Shown: positions 37,391 through 47,459, counted from the stretch's first letter. The stretch is DNA of 61,475 nt from Acidovorax sp. FJL06 (GCF_003852545.1 NZ_QAJR01000016.1:1-61475), one strand, 5' to 3'. The notes: generated by a model from the letters alone, not told the origin. A program made the numbers and translations.

Positions 37391-38437
37391 ATGGTTTTTC
37401 TCTGGCCCACCCTGCTCTGGCTGCTGCTGCTCGCCCCCTTGTTGGTGCTGCTGTACGGGTGGCTGCTGCACCGGCGCAAGAAGACGGCGATTGCCTACTC
37501 CAGCCTGTCGCTGGTGCGCGAGGCCCTGGGCCCCGGCCAGCGCCTGCGCCGGCACATCCCGCCCGCCCTCTTCCTGCTGGCCCTCATCGCACTGCTGCTG
37601 GCCGCCGCGCGGCCGCTGGCCGTGATCACCCTGCCCTCGCAGGAACAGACCATCATGCTGGCCATGGATGTCTCGGGCAGCATGCGCGCCGCCGATGTGG
37701 AGCCCGACCGCATCACCGCCGCCCAGAACGCCGCCAAGGCCTTCATCGCCGAGCTGCCCCGCCATGTGCGCGTGGGCATCGTGGCCTTTGCGGGCAGCGC
37801 CCAACTGGCACAGCTGCCCACACAAAACCACGAAGACCTGGTCAAGGCCATCGACAGCTTCCAGCTGCAGCGCGGCACGGCCACGGGCAACGGCATCATG
37901 CTGTCGCTGGCCACGATCTTCCCCGATGCGGGCATCGACATCGCGGCCCTGGGCGGCCGCCAGGCCATGCGCCCCAAGCCCCTCGATGAAATCGGCAACA
38001 AGCAGGATGCGGCCAAGCCCTTCACCCCGGTCGCGCCCGGCTCCTACACCTCGGCCGCCATCATCATGCTGACCGACGGCCAGCGCACCACGGGCGTGGA
38101 CCCGCTCGAAGCCGCCAAGTGGGCGGCCGACCGGGGCGTGCGCGTTTACACCGTGGGGGTGGGCACGGTACAGGGCGAAACGATTGGCTTCGAGGGCTGG
38201 TCCATGCGCGTGCGGCTCGACGAGGAAACCCTCAAGGCTGTGGCTGCGCGCACCAATGCAGAATACTTCCATGCCGCCACGGCGGCCGACCTCAAGAAGG
38301 TCTACCAGGCCCTCAGCTCGCGCCTGACGGTGGAAAAACGGGAAACCGAAATTTCCGCCCTGTTCGCGCTCGCGGGGGCCGCGCTGGCGCTGCTGGCTGC
38401 GGCGCTGTCGGTGTGGTGGTATGGGCGGGTGATGTAG
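37391..38437 (+). CDS. VWA domain membrane protein (BatA/BatB-like)
   Basis: A 348-residue inner-membrane protein. Two N-terminal TM helices (about 4-24 and 57-76), a von Willebrand A domain with an intact MIDAS start (AMDVSGSM; Asp93, Ser95, Ser97), IIMLTDGQRTTG further on, and a C-terminal TM helix (about 325-345). This is the classic BatA layout and completes the MoxR-DUF58-VWA set. An insert of about 30 residues (LGGRQAMRPKPLDEIGNKQD) interrupts the VWA domain. Confidence 0.92.
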   Translation: MVFLWPTLLWLLLLAPLLVLLYGWLLHRRKKTAIAYSSLSLVREALGPGQRLRRHIPPALFLLALIALLLAAARPLAVITLPSQEQTIMLAMDVSGSMRAADVEPDRITAAQNAAKAFIAELPRHVRVGIVAFAGSAQLAQLPTQNHEDLVKAIDSFQLQRGTATGNGIMLSLATIFPDAGIDIAALGGRQAMRPKPLDEIGNKQDAAKPFTPVAPGSYTSAAIIMLTDGQRTTGVDPLEAAKWAADRGVRVYTVGVGTVQGETIGFEGWSMRVRLDEETLKAVAARTNAEYFHAATAADLKKVYQALSSRLTVEKRETEISALFALAGAALALLAAALSVWWYGRVM

Positions 38438-38529
38438 CAACGCCCTCCCAGCGACCGGCCGAGCGCAGGCACAGGGCCCCTGCCTCGGCATCCGCCCTCG
38501 GCCCTGGCATCCGCACGAAGGAGATCTCC

Positions 38530-38781
38530 ATGCGTTCCCTGATCCGCACCACGGCCCTCGCGGCCCTGCTCGCCGCCGCCGCAGGCACGGCACTGGCCCA
38601 CAACTGCCCCAACGAAATGAAGGCCATCGACGCCAAGCTGGCCACCAACCCTGGCCTGTCGGCCGACAACGCCGCCAAGGTCAAGCAGCTGCGCGCCGAC
38701 GGCGAGGCCCAGCACAAGGCCGGCAAGCACGACGATTCGATGAAGTCCCTGGCCGAGGCCAAGAAGATCCTGGGGATCTGA
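38530..38781 (+). CDS. small secreted protein, unknown function
   Basis: An 83-residue protein with a clear signal peptide (IRTTALAALLAAAAGTALAH) and a mature part of about 60 residues rich in Lys, Ala and Asp (CPNEMKAIDAKLATNPGLSA, then KHDDSMKSLAEAKKILGI), probably two to three helices with one Cys. The RBS aaggag lies 7 bases before the ATG. Small proteins of this type recur in Comamonadaceae. It may be a periplasmic accessory of the VWA operon upstream (92-base gap) or have its own promoter. Confidence 0.75.
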   Translation: MRSLIRTTALAALLAAAAGTALAHNCPNEMKAIDAKLATNPGLSADNAAKVKQLRADGEAQHKAGKHDDSMKSLAEAKKILGI

Positions 38782-38841
38782 AAATCCCCCACTGTCGCTG
38801 GGGGCCGCCGGGGGACACACCCGGTGCACCCGCTCACGGGG

Positions 38842-39540
38842 TCAGGCGGACGGGGCCTGCAGCTTCCCCTCTGCAATCCGCACCACGCGGCCGCAGCGCG
38901 CGGCCAGCGTTTCGTCGTGCGTCACCATCACAAAGGCCGTGCCGTGGTCGCGTGCCAACTGAAGCATCAACGCGAACACGCCGTCCGCCGTGCCCCGGTC
39001 CAGGTTGCCCGTGGGCTCATCGGCCAGCACGCAGGCCGGCCGCGTGACCAGCGCACGCGCAATGGCCACGCGCTGGCGCTCGCCGCCCGACAGCTCGGCG
39101 GGGCGGTGGTGGATGCGGGCCTTCAGGCCCACGGCCGCCAGCACCTGCTCGGCCGCGTGGTGCGCCTCTTCAGAGGGCATGCGGCGGATGCGCAGCGGCA
39201 TGGCCACGTTGTCCAGCGCGCTGAACTCGGGCAGCAGGTGGTGGAACTGGTAGATGAAACCCAGGTGCTGGTTGCGCAGCTGGCCCTGGGCCTGCGGCGA
39301 CAGGGCGGACAGCTCGGCCCCCTTGAGCCGCACCGACCCCGCGGTGGGCGCATCCAGCCCGCCCAGCAGGTGCAGCAAGGTGCTCTTGCCCGAGCCCGAC
39401 GCGCCCACGATGGCCAGGGTCTCGCCCGCATGCACCTGCAGGTCAATGCCCTGCAGCACGGCCACGTCCAGACGGCCTTCGGTGAAGCGCTTGGTCAGGC
39501 CCTTGGCTTCCAGCACCACAGCGTTGTTGGTATCACTCAT
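38842..39540 (-). CDS. lolD: lipoprotein-releasing ABC transporter ATP-binding protein LolD
   Basis: A 232-residue ABC ATPase with Walker [10 protein letters not shown] (46-54), the signature [15 protein letters not shown], Walker [14 protein letters not shown] and the switch His in MVTHDE. It powers extraction of outer-membrane lipoproteins from the inner membrane. Its start overlaps the stop of the permease gene by 8 bases, so the two are translationally coupled. Confidence 0.95.
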   Translation of the reverse strand: MSDTNNAVVLEAKGLTKRFTEGRLDVAVLQGIDLQVHAGETLAIVGASGSGKSTLLHLLGGLDAPTAGSVRLKGAELSALSPQAQGQLRNQHLGFIYQFHHLLPEFSALDNVAMPLRIRRMPSEEAHHAAEQVLAAVGLKARIHHRPAELSGGERQRVAIARALVTRPACVLADEPTGNLDRGTADGVFALMLQLARDHGTAFVMVTHDETLAARCGRVVRIAEGKLQAPSA

Positions 39541-40786
39541 AGCGCAGCGCCTCGGCAGGGTTTACACGGCTGGCGCGCCAGCTGGGGTACAGGGTGGCCA
39601 CGAAGGCCAGCACCAGGGAGATAAGCCCGATGGGCACGATGTCGCTGCTTTGCGGCTCGCTGGGCATCTTGCTGATGAGGTAGATGTCCTTGGGCAAAAA
39701 GCTCGCATTCAGCGCGCGCTCGATGGCCGGCACGATCACGTCGATGTTGAACGCGATCCCCAGGCCCAGCAGCAGGCCCACACAGGTGCCGATCACACCC
39801 ACCATGGCGCCCTGCACCACGAAGATGCCCATGATGCTTTTCGGGCTGGCGCCCAGCGTGCGCAGGATGGCGATGTCGGCGCGCTTGTCCGTCACCGTCA
39901 TCACCAGCGTGGACACCAGGTTGAACGCCGCCACCGCCACGATGAGCGTGAGGATGATGAACATCATGCGTTTTTCGAGCTGCACGGCGGCGAACCAGGT
40001 GCGGTTCTGCTGCGTCCAGTCGCGGATCAGCAGCATGCCACTGAGGCTGCCGGCCAGCTGCTGCGCCACCTCGCGCGCCTGGTGCAGGTCCTTGAGCTTG
40101 AGGCGCACGCCCGTGGGCCCTTCCAGGCGGAAGATGCGCTGCGCGTCCTCGTGGTGCAGCAGCACCAGCGCCGAGTCGTATTCGTAGTGGCCCGAATCGA
40201 AGGTGCCCGCCACCGTCATCTGCTTGAGGCGGGGCACCACGCCCGCCGGGGTGACCTGGCCCGCGGGCGCGATCAGGGTGACCACGTCGCCCACCCGCAC
40301 CCCCAGGGCGCGGGCCAGTTCGCCGCCCAGCACCACGCGGAATTCGCCGGGCACCAGCAGGTTCAGCGTTTTCTCGTTGGTGGCGGCCAGGTCCGTCACC
40401 GCGCCTTCGAGCGCCGGGTCGATGCCGCGCACCAGCGCACCCTTCATGTCCTCACCGCGCGCCAGCAGCGCCTGGGCGGCCACAAAGGGCGCGGCGCCCA
40501 CCACGTTGGGGTTTTGTTTCGCTTCAGCCAGCGTGCGCGCCGGGTCGGGCAGCGCAGCGCCCTGGGGCGCGAAGATCTCGATGTGCGAGACCACGCTGAG
40601 CATACGGTCGCGCACTTCCTTCTGAAAGCCGTTCATCACCGACAACACGATGATGAGCGCCGCCACCCCGAGCGCAATGCCCAGCATGGACACGCCCGAA
40701 ATGAACGAGATAAAGCCGTTGCGCCGCGTGGCACGGCCGGCGCGCGTGTAGCGCCAGCCCAGGGCCAGTTCGTAGGGGATTTTCAT
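39533..40786 (-). CDS. lolC: lipoprotein-releasing ABC transporter permease LolC/LolE
   Basis: A 417-residue permease with one N-terminal TM helix after [13 protein letters not shown], a large periplasmic domain (about 50-265) and three C-terminal TM helices ([60 protein letters not shown]). The family signature [18 protein letters not shown] is present. Only one permease gene accompanies lolD, so this could work as a homodimer (LolF-type), or a second permease may be encoded elsewhere. The start [11 protein letters not shown] matches family N-termini. Confidence 0.92.
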   Translation of the reverse strand: MKIPYELALGWRYTRAGRATRRNGFISFISGVSMLGIALGVAALIIVLSVMNGFQKEVRDRMLSVVSHIEIFAPQGAALPDPARTLAEAKQNPNVVGAAPFVAAQALLARGEDMKGALVRGIDPALEGAVTDLAATNEKTLNLLVPGEFRVVLGGELARALGVRVGDVVTLIAPAGQVTPAGVVPRLKQMTVAGTFDSGHYEYDSALVLLHHEDAQRIFRLEGPTGVRLKLKDLHQAREVAQQLAGSLSGMLLIRDWTQQNRTWFAAVQLEKRMMFIILTLIVAVAAFNLVSTLVMTVTDKRADIAILRTLGASPKSIMGIFVVQGAMVGVIGTCVGLLLGLGIAFNIDVIVPAIERALNASFLPKDIYLISKMPSEPQSSDIVPIGLISLVLAFVATLYPSWRASRVNPAEALRYE

Positions 40787-40868
40787 GGATTGGGACGGAA
40801 GGCCTTGCGCCCCGGCGGAATGCCGGGCCCGGGCCGGGGCAGATTGTGGCATCCCGGACAATAGGGGG

Positions 40869-41828
40869 ATGTCGGACACCACCCATTTGCTCATTCCTTA
40901 CGCCGCGAGTGCCTCCGAGGGATGCCGGCAAGCCCTGCAGGATCTCGCCCTGCCTCACCTGGACCGGCTGCTCGCCCGGCTCAGCCCCCACCCCGCCCAC
41001 AGCGAAAGCGGCGGTGAGGAAACCAGCTTCAGCCCCCCGCACGAACGTGCGCTGGCACGCGCCCTGGGCCTGCCGGCGGAAGACGGCCGCATCCCCTGGG
41101 CCGCCTGGCACCGCCACCAGCAAGGCCCATCGACAGACGGCGAAGCCTGGGCCTTTGTCACGCCCTGCCAGTGGCAGGTCAGCACCGACCACGTCACGCT
41201 GCGCGACCCGCAGCAGCTGGGCCTGGACGAAGCCACATCGCGCGCATTGCTGGCCATCGTCTCGCCCTGGTTTGCCGAGGATGGCATCACCCTGCACTAC
41301 GACCAGCCCACCCGCTGGCTGGCCAGCGGGCCGCTGTTCGCCGGCCTGGCCACGGCCTCGCTGGACCGTGTGCTGCTGCGCGACGTGCGCGCCTGGATGC
41401 CCGATACCAAACAGGCCCGCACGCTGCACCGCCTGCACAGCGAGATGCAGATGCTGCTCTACACCCACGCATTCAACGACGAGCGTTCGGCGTGCGGACT
41501 GCCGGTGGTCAACTCCTTCTGGGTGCATGGTGCTGGTGCGCTGCCCCAGCCGGTGCCCGCCCCTTCTGCCACCCCCGCCATGCCCACCCCGCTGCGCGAT
41601 GCCACGCTGCGCGAGGACTGGCGTGCCTGGGCCCAGGCCTGGGCGGCGCTGGACGCCGGCCCCGTGGCCGACCTGCTGCGCCAAGCCGAGGCGGGCGCCC
41701 GCGTGCAGCTCACCCTGTGCGGCGAGCGCAACACCCTGGCCTTTCGCTCTGCATCCCGCACGTTCACCCAGCGACTTCAAGGCCTTTTCAAGCCCCAGCG
41801 CTTTACAGACCTGCGCGATAAGCTATGA
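40869..41828 (+). CDS. RpfE-like cytoplasmic protein encoded with recJ
   Basis: A 319-residue soluble protein starting MSDTTHLLIPYAASASEGCR. It has no signal peptide or TM helix. Family-like patches are HLLIPYA, MLLYTHAFNDERSACGLPVV and NSFWVHGAG, seen in proteins annotated as RpfE-type regulators or, doubtfully, as phosphoglycerate mutases. In Xanthomonas rpfE is also next to recJ, which supports the assignment. It overlaps the recJ start by 4 bases (ATGA). The molecular function is not established. It is divergent from lolC (82-base gap). Confidence 0.72.
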   Translation: MSDTTHLLIPYAASASEGCRQALQDLALPHLDRLLARLSPHPAHSESGGEETSFSPPHERALARALGLPAEDGRIPWAAWHRHQQGPSTDGEAWAFVTPCQWQVSTDHVTLRDPQQLGLDEATSRALLAIVSPWFAEDGITLHYDQPTRWLASGPLFAGLATASLDRVLLRDVRAWMPDTKQARTLHRLHSEMQMLLYTHAFNDERSACGLPVVNSFWVHGAGALPQPVPAPSATPAMPTPLRDATLREDWRAWAQAWAALDAGPVADLLRQAEAGARVQLTLCGERNTLAFRSASRTFTQRLQGLFKPQRFTDLRDKL

Positions 41829-43549
41829 AAATAATAGCAAGAGACATTCCTCCCCGCGCTGCCTGGGCGCTGGAGCAGGCCGGCGTGCACCCGCTGCTCG
41901 CGCGCCTGTACGCAGCGCGCGGCGTGCGGGCCACCGACGAGCTGGACGATGGCCTGGCCCGCCTGCTGCCGCCCAGCGGTGAAAAAGGCCTCAAGGGCAT
42001 TGACGCCGCCGCGCGCCTGCTGGCCGACGCCATGGCCAAGAACCAGCGCCTGATGATCGTGGCCGACTACGACTGCGATGGCGCCACCGCCTGCGCCGTG
42101 GGCGTGCGCGGCCTGCGTTTGCTGGGCGCCCAGCAGGTGGACTACCTCGTGCCCGACCGCGTGACCGACGGCTACGGCCTCACCCCGCCCATCGCCCGCC
42201 GCGTGGCCGAGCGCGGGGCCGATGTGCTCATCACCGTGGACAACGGCATCGCCAGCGTGGACGGCGTGGCCGAGGCCAAGGCGCTGGGCCTCACGGTGCT
42301 CGTCACCGACCACCACCTGCCCGGCCCTGCGTTGCCCGCAGCCGACGCCATCGTCAACCCCAACCAGCCCGGCTGCAGCTTCGAGAGCAAGAACATGGCG
42401 GGCGTGGGCGTGATGTTCTACGTGCTGCTGGCGCTGCGCGCCGAACTGCGTGCACGCGGCGTTTTTGACGCGGCCACCCAGCCCAAGCTCGATCCGCTGC
42501 TCACGCTCGTGGCGCTCGGCACCGTGGCCGACGTGGTCAAGCTCGACGCCAACAACCGCCGCCTGGTGGCGCAGGGCCTCAAACGCATCCGCACGGGCCA
42601 GATGCCCGCCGGCATCGCCGCACTGTTCCACGCCGCAGGCCGCAAGGCCCCCGTGGCCACCACCTTCGACTTCGGCTTCGCTTTGGGCCCGCGCATCAAC
42701 GCCGCCGGGCGCCTGGCCGACATGACGCTGGGCATCGAATGCCTGCTGACCGACAACGCAGCCCGCGCCGCCGAGCTGGCCAGCACGCTCGACGGCATCA
42801 ACCGCGAGCGCCGCGAGATCGAGGGCGGCATGCGCGAGCAGGCCATGCTGATGGCCGAAAGCCTGTTCCAGGAAGACGAAGAGCCGCCCCCGGCCATCAG
42901 CGTGTTCGACCCCGACTTCCACGAAGGTGTGGTGGGCATCGTGGCCAGCCGCATCAAGGACAAACTGCACCGCCCCACCTTTGTGTTCGCAGCCAGCAGC
43001 GCGCCGGGCAAGGAGCACGAGCTGAAAGGCTCGGGCCGCTCCATCCCCGGCTTTCACCTGCGCGACGCGCTCGACCTGGTGGCCAAGCGCCATCCAGGCG
43101 TGTTGCTGAAGTTTGGCGGCCACGCCATGGCGGCGGGCTGCACGGTGGCCGAAGAAGCGTTTGAGGTGTTTGAGCAGGCCCTGGCCCAGGTGGCGCAAGA
43201 GTGGCTGGACGCGGCCACACTCACCCGCCGCATCGAGACCGACGGCCCGCTGGCGCCCGAATACTGCCGTGCCGACATGGTGGACACCCTGCACCGCGAG
43301 GTCTGGGGCCAGGGCTTTGCGCCGCCCACCTTCAGCGAAGAAGTACAGATCGTGAGCCAGCGCCTGGTGGGCGAGGCCAAGAACCACCTGTCGATCAAGC
43401 TCATGCACCAGGGCCAGCCGATGGACGCCATCTGGTTCGGCCACACCGAGCAGCTGCCCGCGCGCGTGCTGCTGGCGTTTCGCCTCGATGTGAACGAATG
43501 GAAGGGCGAGCGCAAGGTGCAGTTTCTGGTGGAAGGGGCGCAGGTCTAG
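41825..43549 (+). CDS. recJ: single-stranded-DNA-specific exonuclease RecJ
   Basis: A 574-residue 5'-3' exonuclease of DHH type used in recombination and mismatch repair. DHH-superfamily motifs are VADYDCDGATACAVG (Asp81, 83, 85), VDNGIASVDG and VTDHHLPGP, with RINAAGRLADMTLG after them. The DHHA1 region carries GIVASRIKDKLHRP and FGGHAMAAGCTV, and an OB domain follows. The length is normal. The start codon overlaps the stop of the RpfE-like gene. The first bases (gctatgaaaataatagc) resemble the edge of the dispersed short repeat. Confidence 0.96.
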   Translation: MKIIARDIPPRAAWALEQAGVHPLLARLYAARGVRATDELDDGLARLLPPSGEKGLKGIDAAARLLADAMAKNQRLMIVADYDCDGATACAVGVRGLRLLGAQQVDYLVPDRVTDGYGLTPPIARRVAERGADVLITVDNGIASVDGVAEAKALGLTVLVTDHHLPGPALPAADAIVNPNQPGCSFESKNMAGVGVMFYVLLALRAELRARGVFDAATQPKLDPLLTLVALGTVADVVKLDANNRRLVAQGLKRIRTGQMPAGIAALFHAAGRKAPVATTFDFGFALGPRINAAGRLADMTLGIECLLTDNAARAAELASTLDGINRERREIEGGMREQAMLMAESLFQEDEEPPPAISVFDPDFHEGVVGIVASRIKDKLHRPTFVFAASSAPGKEHELKGSGRSIPGFHLRDALDLVAKRHPGVLLKFGGHAMAAGCTVAEEAFEVFEQALAQVAQEWLDAATLTRRIETDGPLAPEYCRADMVDTLHREVWGQGFAPPTFSEEVQIVSQRLVGEAKNHLSIKLMHQGQPMDAIWFGHTEQLPARVLLAFRLDVNEWKGERKVQFLVEGAQV

Positions 43550-43629
43550 CCCGCTGCGCGGCTGGTCGGCCAAAGATCCGCCGACCGCGGCCTACCAGGC
43601 TCACCGATCAAGCGCAGGCAGCCCTCTCT

Positions 43630-45393
43630 TCAGAAACTCTCCCAATCGTCATCGCCCCCCTGCGCTGCCGCCTTGCTGGCGGGCGCAGGGGCCGGGGCCT
43701 TGGCGGCGGGCAGGCGCGCAGATGCTGGCGCAGGTGCCTTGGATGCCGCCGACGCCACGCGCGGGGCGCTGGCAGCCGCCTTGGTCACGGCAGGCCGGGG
43801 CGCTGGTGCCGCCGCCCGGGGCGCGGCCACTGGGGCCCGCGCGGCCACCGCACCCACGTTGAACACCGACACCACCTCCGCCAGCCGCTGTGCCTGGTCA
43901 CGCATCGAGGCCGCTGCCGCCGTCGATTCCTCCACCAGCGCTGCGTTCTGCTGGGTCATCTGATCGAGGTGGGTGACAGCCTGGTTCACCTGGGCGATGC
44001 CGTCGCGCTGCTCGGTGGACGATGCGGTGATCTCGCCGATCAGGTCGCTCACGCGCTGCACGCTGGCGACGATTTCTTCCATGCTTTGGCCAGCCTGCGC
44101 CACCTGGGCCGAGCCCGACTCCACGTTCTGCACGCTGGTGCCGATCAGGGTCTTGATCTCCTTGGCCGCTTCGGCGCTGCGCCCTGCCAGGTTGCGCACC
44201 TCGCTGGCCACCACCGCAAAGCCCCGGCCTTGTTCACCGGCCCGGGCGGCTTCCACGGCCGCATTGAGCGCCAGGATGTTGGTCTGGAAGGCGATGCCAT
44301 CGATGGTGCCGATGATGTCGCTGATCTTTTTGCTGCTGTCGGTGATCTGCTGCATGCTGGTGACCACCTGGCCCACCACTTCGCCGCCGCGCGCAGCGGC
44401 CTGGGCGGCGGTGCCGGCGAGCTGGTTGGCCTGGCGCGCCGTGTCGGCCGACTGGCTCACGGTGGCCGTGAGCTGTTCCATGCTGGCCGCAGTTTCTTCC
44501 AGATTCGAGGCCGTCTGCTCGGTGCGCGCCGACAGGTCGTGGTTGCCGTTGGCAATCTCGATCGAGGCCGACGAGACGGAGTCCACCCCTGTGCGCACCT
44601 CGCTCACCACCGTGCGCAGCCGCGCCGACATGGCCGACAGCGAGCGCAGCATGTGGCCGAACTCGTCCTTGCGGGTGGACTGCAGCTCCTGCGTGAGGTC
44701 GCCGGCGGCAATCGCGTCGATGGTCTCGACCGCCTGGCCGAGCGGCACGGTGATGGAGTGCACCAGCTTCCAGGCCAGAAACAGGCCCACGGCCATGAGG
44801 ACCAGCGAGGTGACCACACCCCAGATCGCGTATTCGACCCGGCGTGCCGTGGCGTCGGCCCGGATCGCGTCGCGGCGCTTTTCCAGCGTGGTGACAAAGT
44901 CGTCCTGCGCCTTGAGGTACTTGGCAACCAGGGGGGCGAACTCGTCGTCCGCAAAACGCTGGGTGGCCACGGCGTCGCCCGCACCCTTGAGCTCCCAGGT
45001 CTTGGCGGTGGCGGCCAGCACGGCCTTGCGCGCCTCCAGCACCTTGTCGAGCGCGGCCTTTTCCTCGGGCGCGGTGGCGGCGGCCACGATGCTTTCCTGC
45101 ACCTTGTTGATGTTGCCGATGATCTCCTTGACCTTGGCGCCGTACTGCTCGGCCAGCACCGAATCGGTGGTGACCGCGCCGCCCATGACCATGGTGACGG
45201 CGGTTTCAGTGGCACCGCGCCAGCGCACGGCCGACGAAATGCGGGCTTCGATCTCGACCACGGCATCAATCGCAGAAGACATGGACGTGTTCGCCCGGTT
45301 CTGCGCAAAGCCCGAGAGCAGCAGCATGCCGATCATCAGACCCAGGAATGCGCCCCAGAGCTTGCGGGAGACGCGGATATTGTCGAGTTGCAT
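43630..45393 (-). CDS. methyl-accepting chemotaxis protein with C-terminal WxxF tether
   Basis: A 587-residue chemoreceptor: TM1 (about 12-30), a 4-helix-bundle periplasmic sensor (about 31-187), TM2 (188-208), HAMP (about 209-262), and a signalling domain with the universal hairpin [20 protein letters not shown] followed by [20 protein letters not shown]. After residue about 510 comes an Ala/Pro-rich flexible linker of about 70 residues ending DDWESF, a match to the xWxxF pentapeptide that tethers CheR/CheB. I chose the ATG at 45391-45393 because gaggaa precedes it. The attractant is unknown. It is convergent with recJ. Confidence 0.94.
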   Translation of the reverse strand: MQLDNIRVSRKLWGAFLGLMIGMLLLSGFAQNRANTSMSSAIDAVVEIEARISSAVRWRGATETAVTMVMGGAVTTDSVLAEQYGAKVKEIIGNINKVQESIVAAATAPEEKAALDKVLEARKAVLAATAKTWELKGAGDAVATQRFADDEFAPLVAKYLKAQDDFVTTLEKRRDAIRADATARRVEYAIWGVVTSLVLMAVGLFLAWKLVHSITVPLGQAVETIDAIAAGDLTQELQSTRKDEFGHMLRSLSAMSARLRTVVSEVRTGVDSVSSASIEIANGNHDLSARTEQTASNLEETAASMEQLTATVSQSADTARQANQLAGTAAQAAARGGEVVGQVVTSMQQITDSSKKISDIIGTIDGIAFQTNILALNAAVEAARAGEQGRGFAVVASEVRNLAGRSAEAAKEIKTLIGTSVQNVESGSAQVAQAGQSMEEIVASVQRVSDLIGEITASSTEQRDGIAQVNQAVTHLDQMTQQNAALVEESTAAAASMRDQAQRLAEVVSVFNVGAVAARAPVAAPRAAAPAPRPAVTKAAASAPRVASAASKAPAPASARLPAAKAPAPAPASKAAAQGGDDDWESF

Positions 45394-45591
45394 GGTTTGT
45401 TTTTCCTCGTGGACCGGTGATGTTTTCATGTTCTGCCAATCGCTCGCAGGAAACACTCGATTACATCAATGACAGGGCCATAGCCTACGCCAGCCCGGCA
45501 CGCGGCCGGGCCTGTGCCCCACCGGGAAAAACCCGGCCCCGGAAAGCCCCCCAAATGCGCGAACGAACCGTCTGCGAACACGGGCCGGGGC

Positions 45592-45864
45592 CTAGGGCGT
45601 GCCATCAATCAATACCCCCACGCGCTGGCCCCGCAATGCGGATGGATGCGCGAAGCGGGGCGCGGCCCATAGTCATCTATGGGCAAGCCACGCGACAAAG
45701 CAGACGCCGCATTGCGAGGCCAGCCCGAAGGGAAAGCCAGCCAGGCCGCGCATTGCGTCGTTGCCCTTCGCTTGCGTAGCCGAGCTACACGGCGCTCAGG
45801 GCGCCTAGCACTGCGCGGCCTGGCCGGCTTTCGCGTGGGAGTACTGATTGATGACACGCCCTAG
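45592..45864. mobile_element. MITE-like element with 33-bp terminal inverted repeats
   Basis: A 273-bp non-coding element in the 508-base gap between a chemoreceptor and rnm. The left end (45592-45624) begins ctagggcgtgccatcaatca; the right end read on the minus strand begins ctagggcgtgtcatcaatca. The 33-bp ends match at 30 positions. CTAG occurs at both outer ends and could be a target-site duplication or part of the repeat. Inside is a nested inverted repeat (gaaagccagccaggccgcgc and its complement gcgcggcctggccggctttc). No transposase is encoded, so it would have moved in trans. The rest of the gap (45394-45591) has no gene that I can support. Confidence 0.75.
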
Positions 45865-45901
45865 CCAGACGCCGGGCCGGCACAAGGCCTAAAATGACCC
45901 G

Positions 45902-46768
45902 GTGACAACCCTACTCAACGCCGACCTGCACTGCCACTCCGTCGTCTCCGATGGAACCCTGACACCCGAAGACCTGGCCGCGCGGGCCAAGGCCAACGGG
46001 GTCGAGTTGTGGGCGTTGACGGACCATGACGAAGTCAGAGGCCAGCACCGCGCCGCCGCCGCCGCCCGCGCGCAGGGCATGGCCTACCTCACCGGCACCG
46101 AAATTTCGGTCACCTTTGCCAACACCACCGTCCACATCGTGGGCCTGGGGTTCGACCCCGACGACGCCCAGTTGGCCCGGGGCCTGGCCGCCACGCGCGG
46201 CGGGCGCAGCGAGCGCGCCCAGGACATGGCCGCGCAGCTGGCCCAGGCGGGCATTCCAGGCGCCTACGAAGGGGCGCTGCAGTTCGTGGGCAACCCGGAC
46301 CTGATCTCGCGCACCCATTTCGCGCGTTTCCTGGTGGAAACCGGCGTGTGCAAAGACACCTCCGAGGTGTTCCGCAAGTACCTCATCGAAGGCAAGCCCG
46401 GCTATGTGCCCCACCGCTGGGCCAGCCTGGGCGATGCGGTGCGCTGGATCACCGAAGCCGGCGGCATGGCCGTGATTGCCCACCCGGCGCGCTACAAATT
46501 CACGGCCAACGAGGAGTACGCGCTGTTCTCCGAGTTCAAGCAGCATGGCGGGCGCGGCGTGGAAGTGGTGACCGGCAGCCACAGCGCCGCCGAATACGTG
46601 ACCTACGCCGCCATGGCCCAGGAGTTCGATCTGGCCGCCTCGCGCGGCAGCGACTTCCACAGCCCCGACGAATCCCACACCGACCTGGGCACGCTGCCAC
46701 TGCTGCCGGGCCAGCTCACGCCCGTGTGGGAGCTGCTGGCAGACCGCATCCTTCAGCCCACCGCCTGA
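45902..46768 (+). CDS. rnm: PHP domain phosphoesterase, RNase AM-like
   Basis: A 288-residue PHP-fold metal phosphoesterase. Motifs are ADLHCHSVVSDGTL (His10, His12, Asp17), ALTDHDEV, GTEISVTF, AVIAHPARY and SRGSDFHSP. The family (YciV) hydrolyses 3',5'-nucleotide bisphosphates and acts as a 5'-3' exoribonuclease on RNA. The start codon is GTG, with no ATG alternative near the conserved N-terminus. yciO follows, an association common in beta-proteobacteria. The MITE-like element ends 37 bases upstream. Confidence 0.9.
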   Translation: MTTLLNADLHCHSVVSDGTLTPEDLAARAKANGVELWALTDHDEVRGQHRAAAAARAQGMAYLTGTEISVTFANTTVHIVGLGFDPDDAQLARGLAATRGGRSERAQDMAAQLAQAGIPGAYEGALQFVGNPDLISRTHFARFLVETGVCKDTSEVFRKYLIEGKPGYVPHRWASLGDAVRWITEAGGMAVIAHPARYKFTANEEYALFSEFKQHGGRGVEVVTGSHSAAEYVTYAAMAQEFDLAASRGSDFHSPDESHTDLGTLPLLPGQLTPVWELLADRILQPTA

Positions 46769-46778
46769 CCAGACGCGC

Positions 46779-46802
46779 ACAAGTACAAGTACAAGTGCAA
46801 GT
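46779..46802. repeat. hexanucleotide microsatellite (acaagt)4
   Basis: Three perfect acaagt units and one gcaagt unit lie between rnm and yciO, directly before the yciO RBS region and bracketed by cgcgcac/cgcgcaca. Slippage here could alter spacing ahead of yciO. Confidence 0.7.
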
Positions 46803-46823
46803 CGCGCACAAGACAAGACGCCC

Positions 46824-47459
46824 ATGGCCCAGTATTTCGAAGTCCACCCCGACAACCCCCAGCCCCGGCTGCTCAAGCAGGCGGCCGCGCTGCTGCAAAA
46901 GGGGGGCATCGTGGCCGTGCCCACCGATTCCAGCTACGCACTGGTCTGCCACCTGGACGATAAAGACGCCGTGGACCGCCTGCGCCGCATCCGCCAGGTG
47001 GACGACAAGCACCACCTCACCCTGCTGTGCCGTGACCTGTCGGAGCTGGCCAACTACGCGCGCGTGGACAACCGCCAGTACCGCCTGCTCAAGCTGGGCA
47101 CGCCCGGGCCCTACACCTTCATCCTCGAAGCCACCAAAGAGGTGCCGCGCCGCGTGAGCCACCCCTCGCGCAAGACCATCGGCCTGCGCGTGCCCGACCG
47201 CAAGGGCCTGCAGCTGCTGCTGGAGCTGCATGGCGCGCCGCTGCTGGCCACCACGCTGATCCCGGCAGGCGAGAGCGAGCCCCTGAACGACCCGCAGGAG
47301 ATCCGCGCGCGCTACGAAAAGCTGCTGGACGCCATCGTGGACGCGGGCGCCTGCCCGCTGGAGCCCACCACCGTGGTGGACCTCACCCCCATGGGCGCGG
47401 GCGGCGACCCCGAAGTGGTGCGCGAAGGGCGTGGCAGCCTGCAGGCGCTGGGGTTGTAG
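46824..47459 (+). CDS. yciO: YciO/YrdC/Sua5 family protein
   Basis: A 211-residue YrdC-fold protein: GGIVAVPTDSSYALVCHLDD, IRQVDDKHHLTLLCRDLSEL, LGTPGPYTFILEAT and TIGLRVPD. The YciO branch is related to threonylcarbamoyl-AMP synthase (TsaC) but usually has low or unclear t6A activity. It is linked to rnm upstream, with a gap of 55 bases that contains a hexanucleotide repeat. It is convergent with a chemoreceptor gene. Confidence 0.9.
   Translation: MAQYFEVHPDNPQPRLLKQAAALLQKGGIVAVPTDSSYALVCHLDDKDAVDRLRRIRQVDDKHHLTLLCRDLSELANYARVDNRQYRLLKLGTPGPYTFILEATKEVPRRVSHPSRKTIGLRVPDRKGLQLLLELHGAPLLATTLIPAGESEPLNDPQEIRARYEKLLDAIVDAGACPLEPTTVVDLTPMGAGGDPEVVREGRGSLQALGL

Noticed and set aside
43564-43586. 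ggtcggc/gccgacc hairpin between recJ and the chemoreceptor
   Set aside because: It has a 7-bp stem with no T-run on either strand, too weak to call a terminator.
45394-45901. Short open frames in the gap containing the MITE-like element
   Set aside because: They overlap the inverted repeats, have no RBS and no recognisable product.
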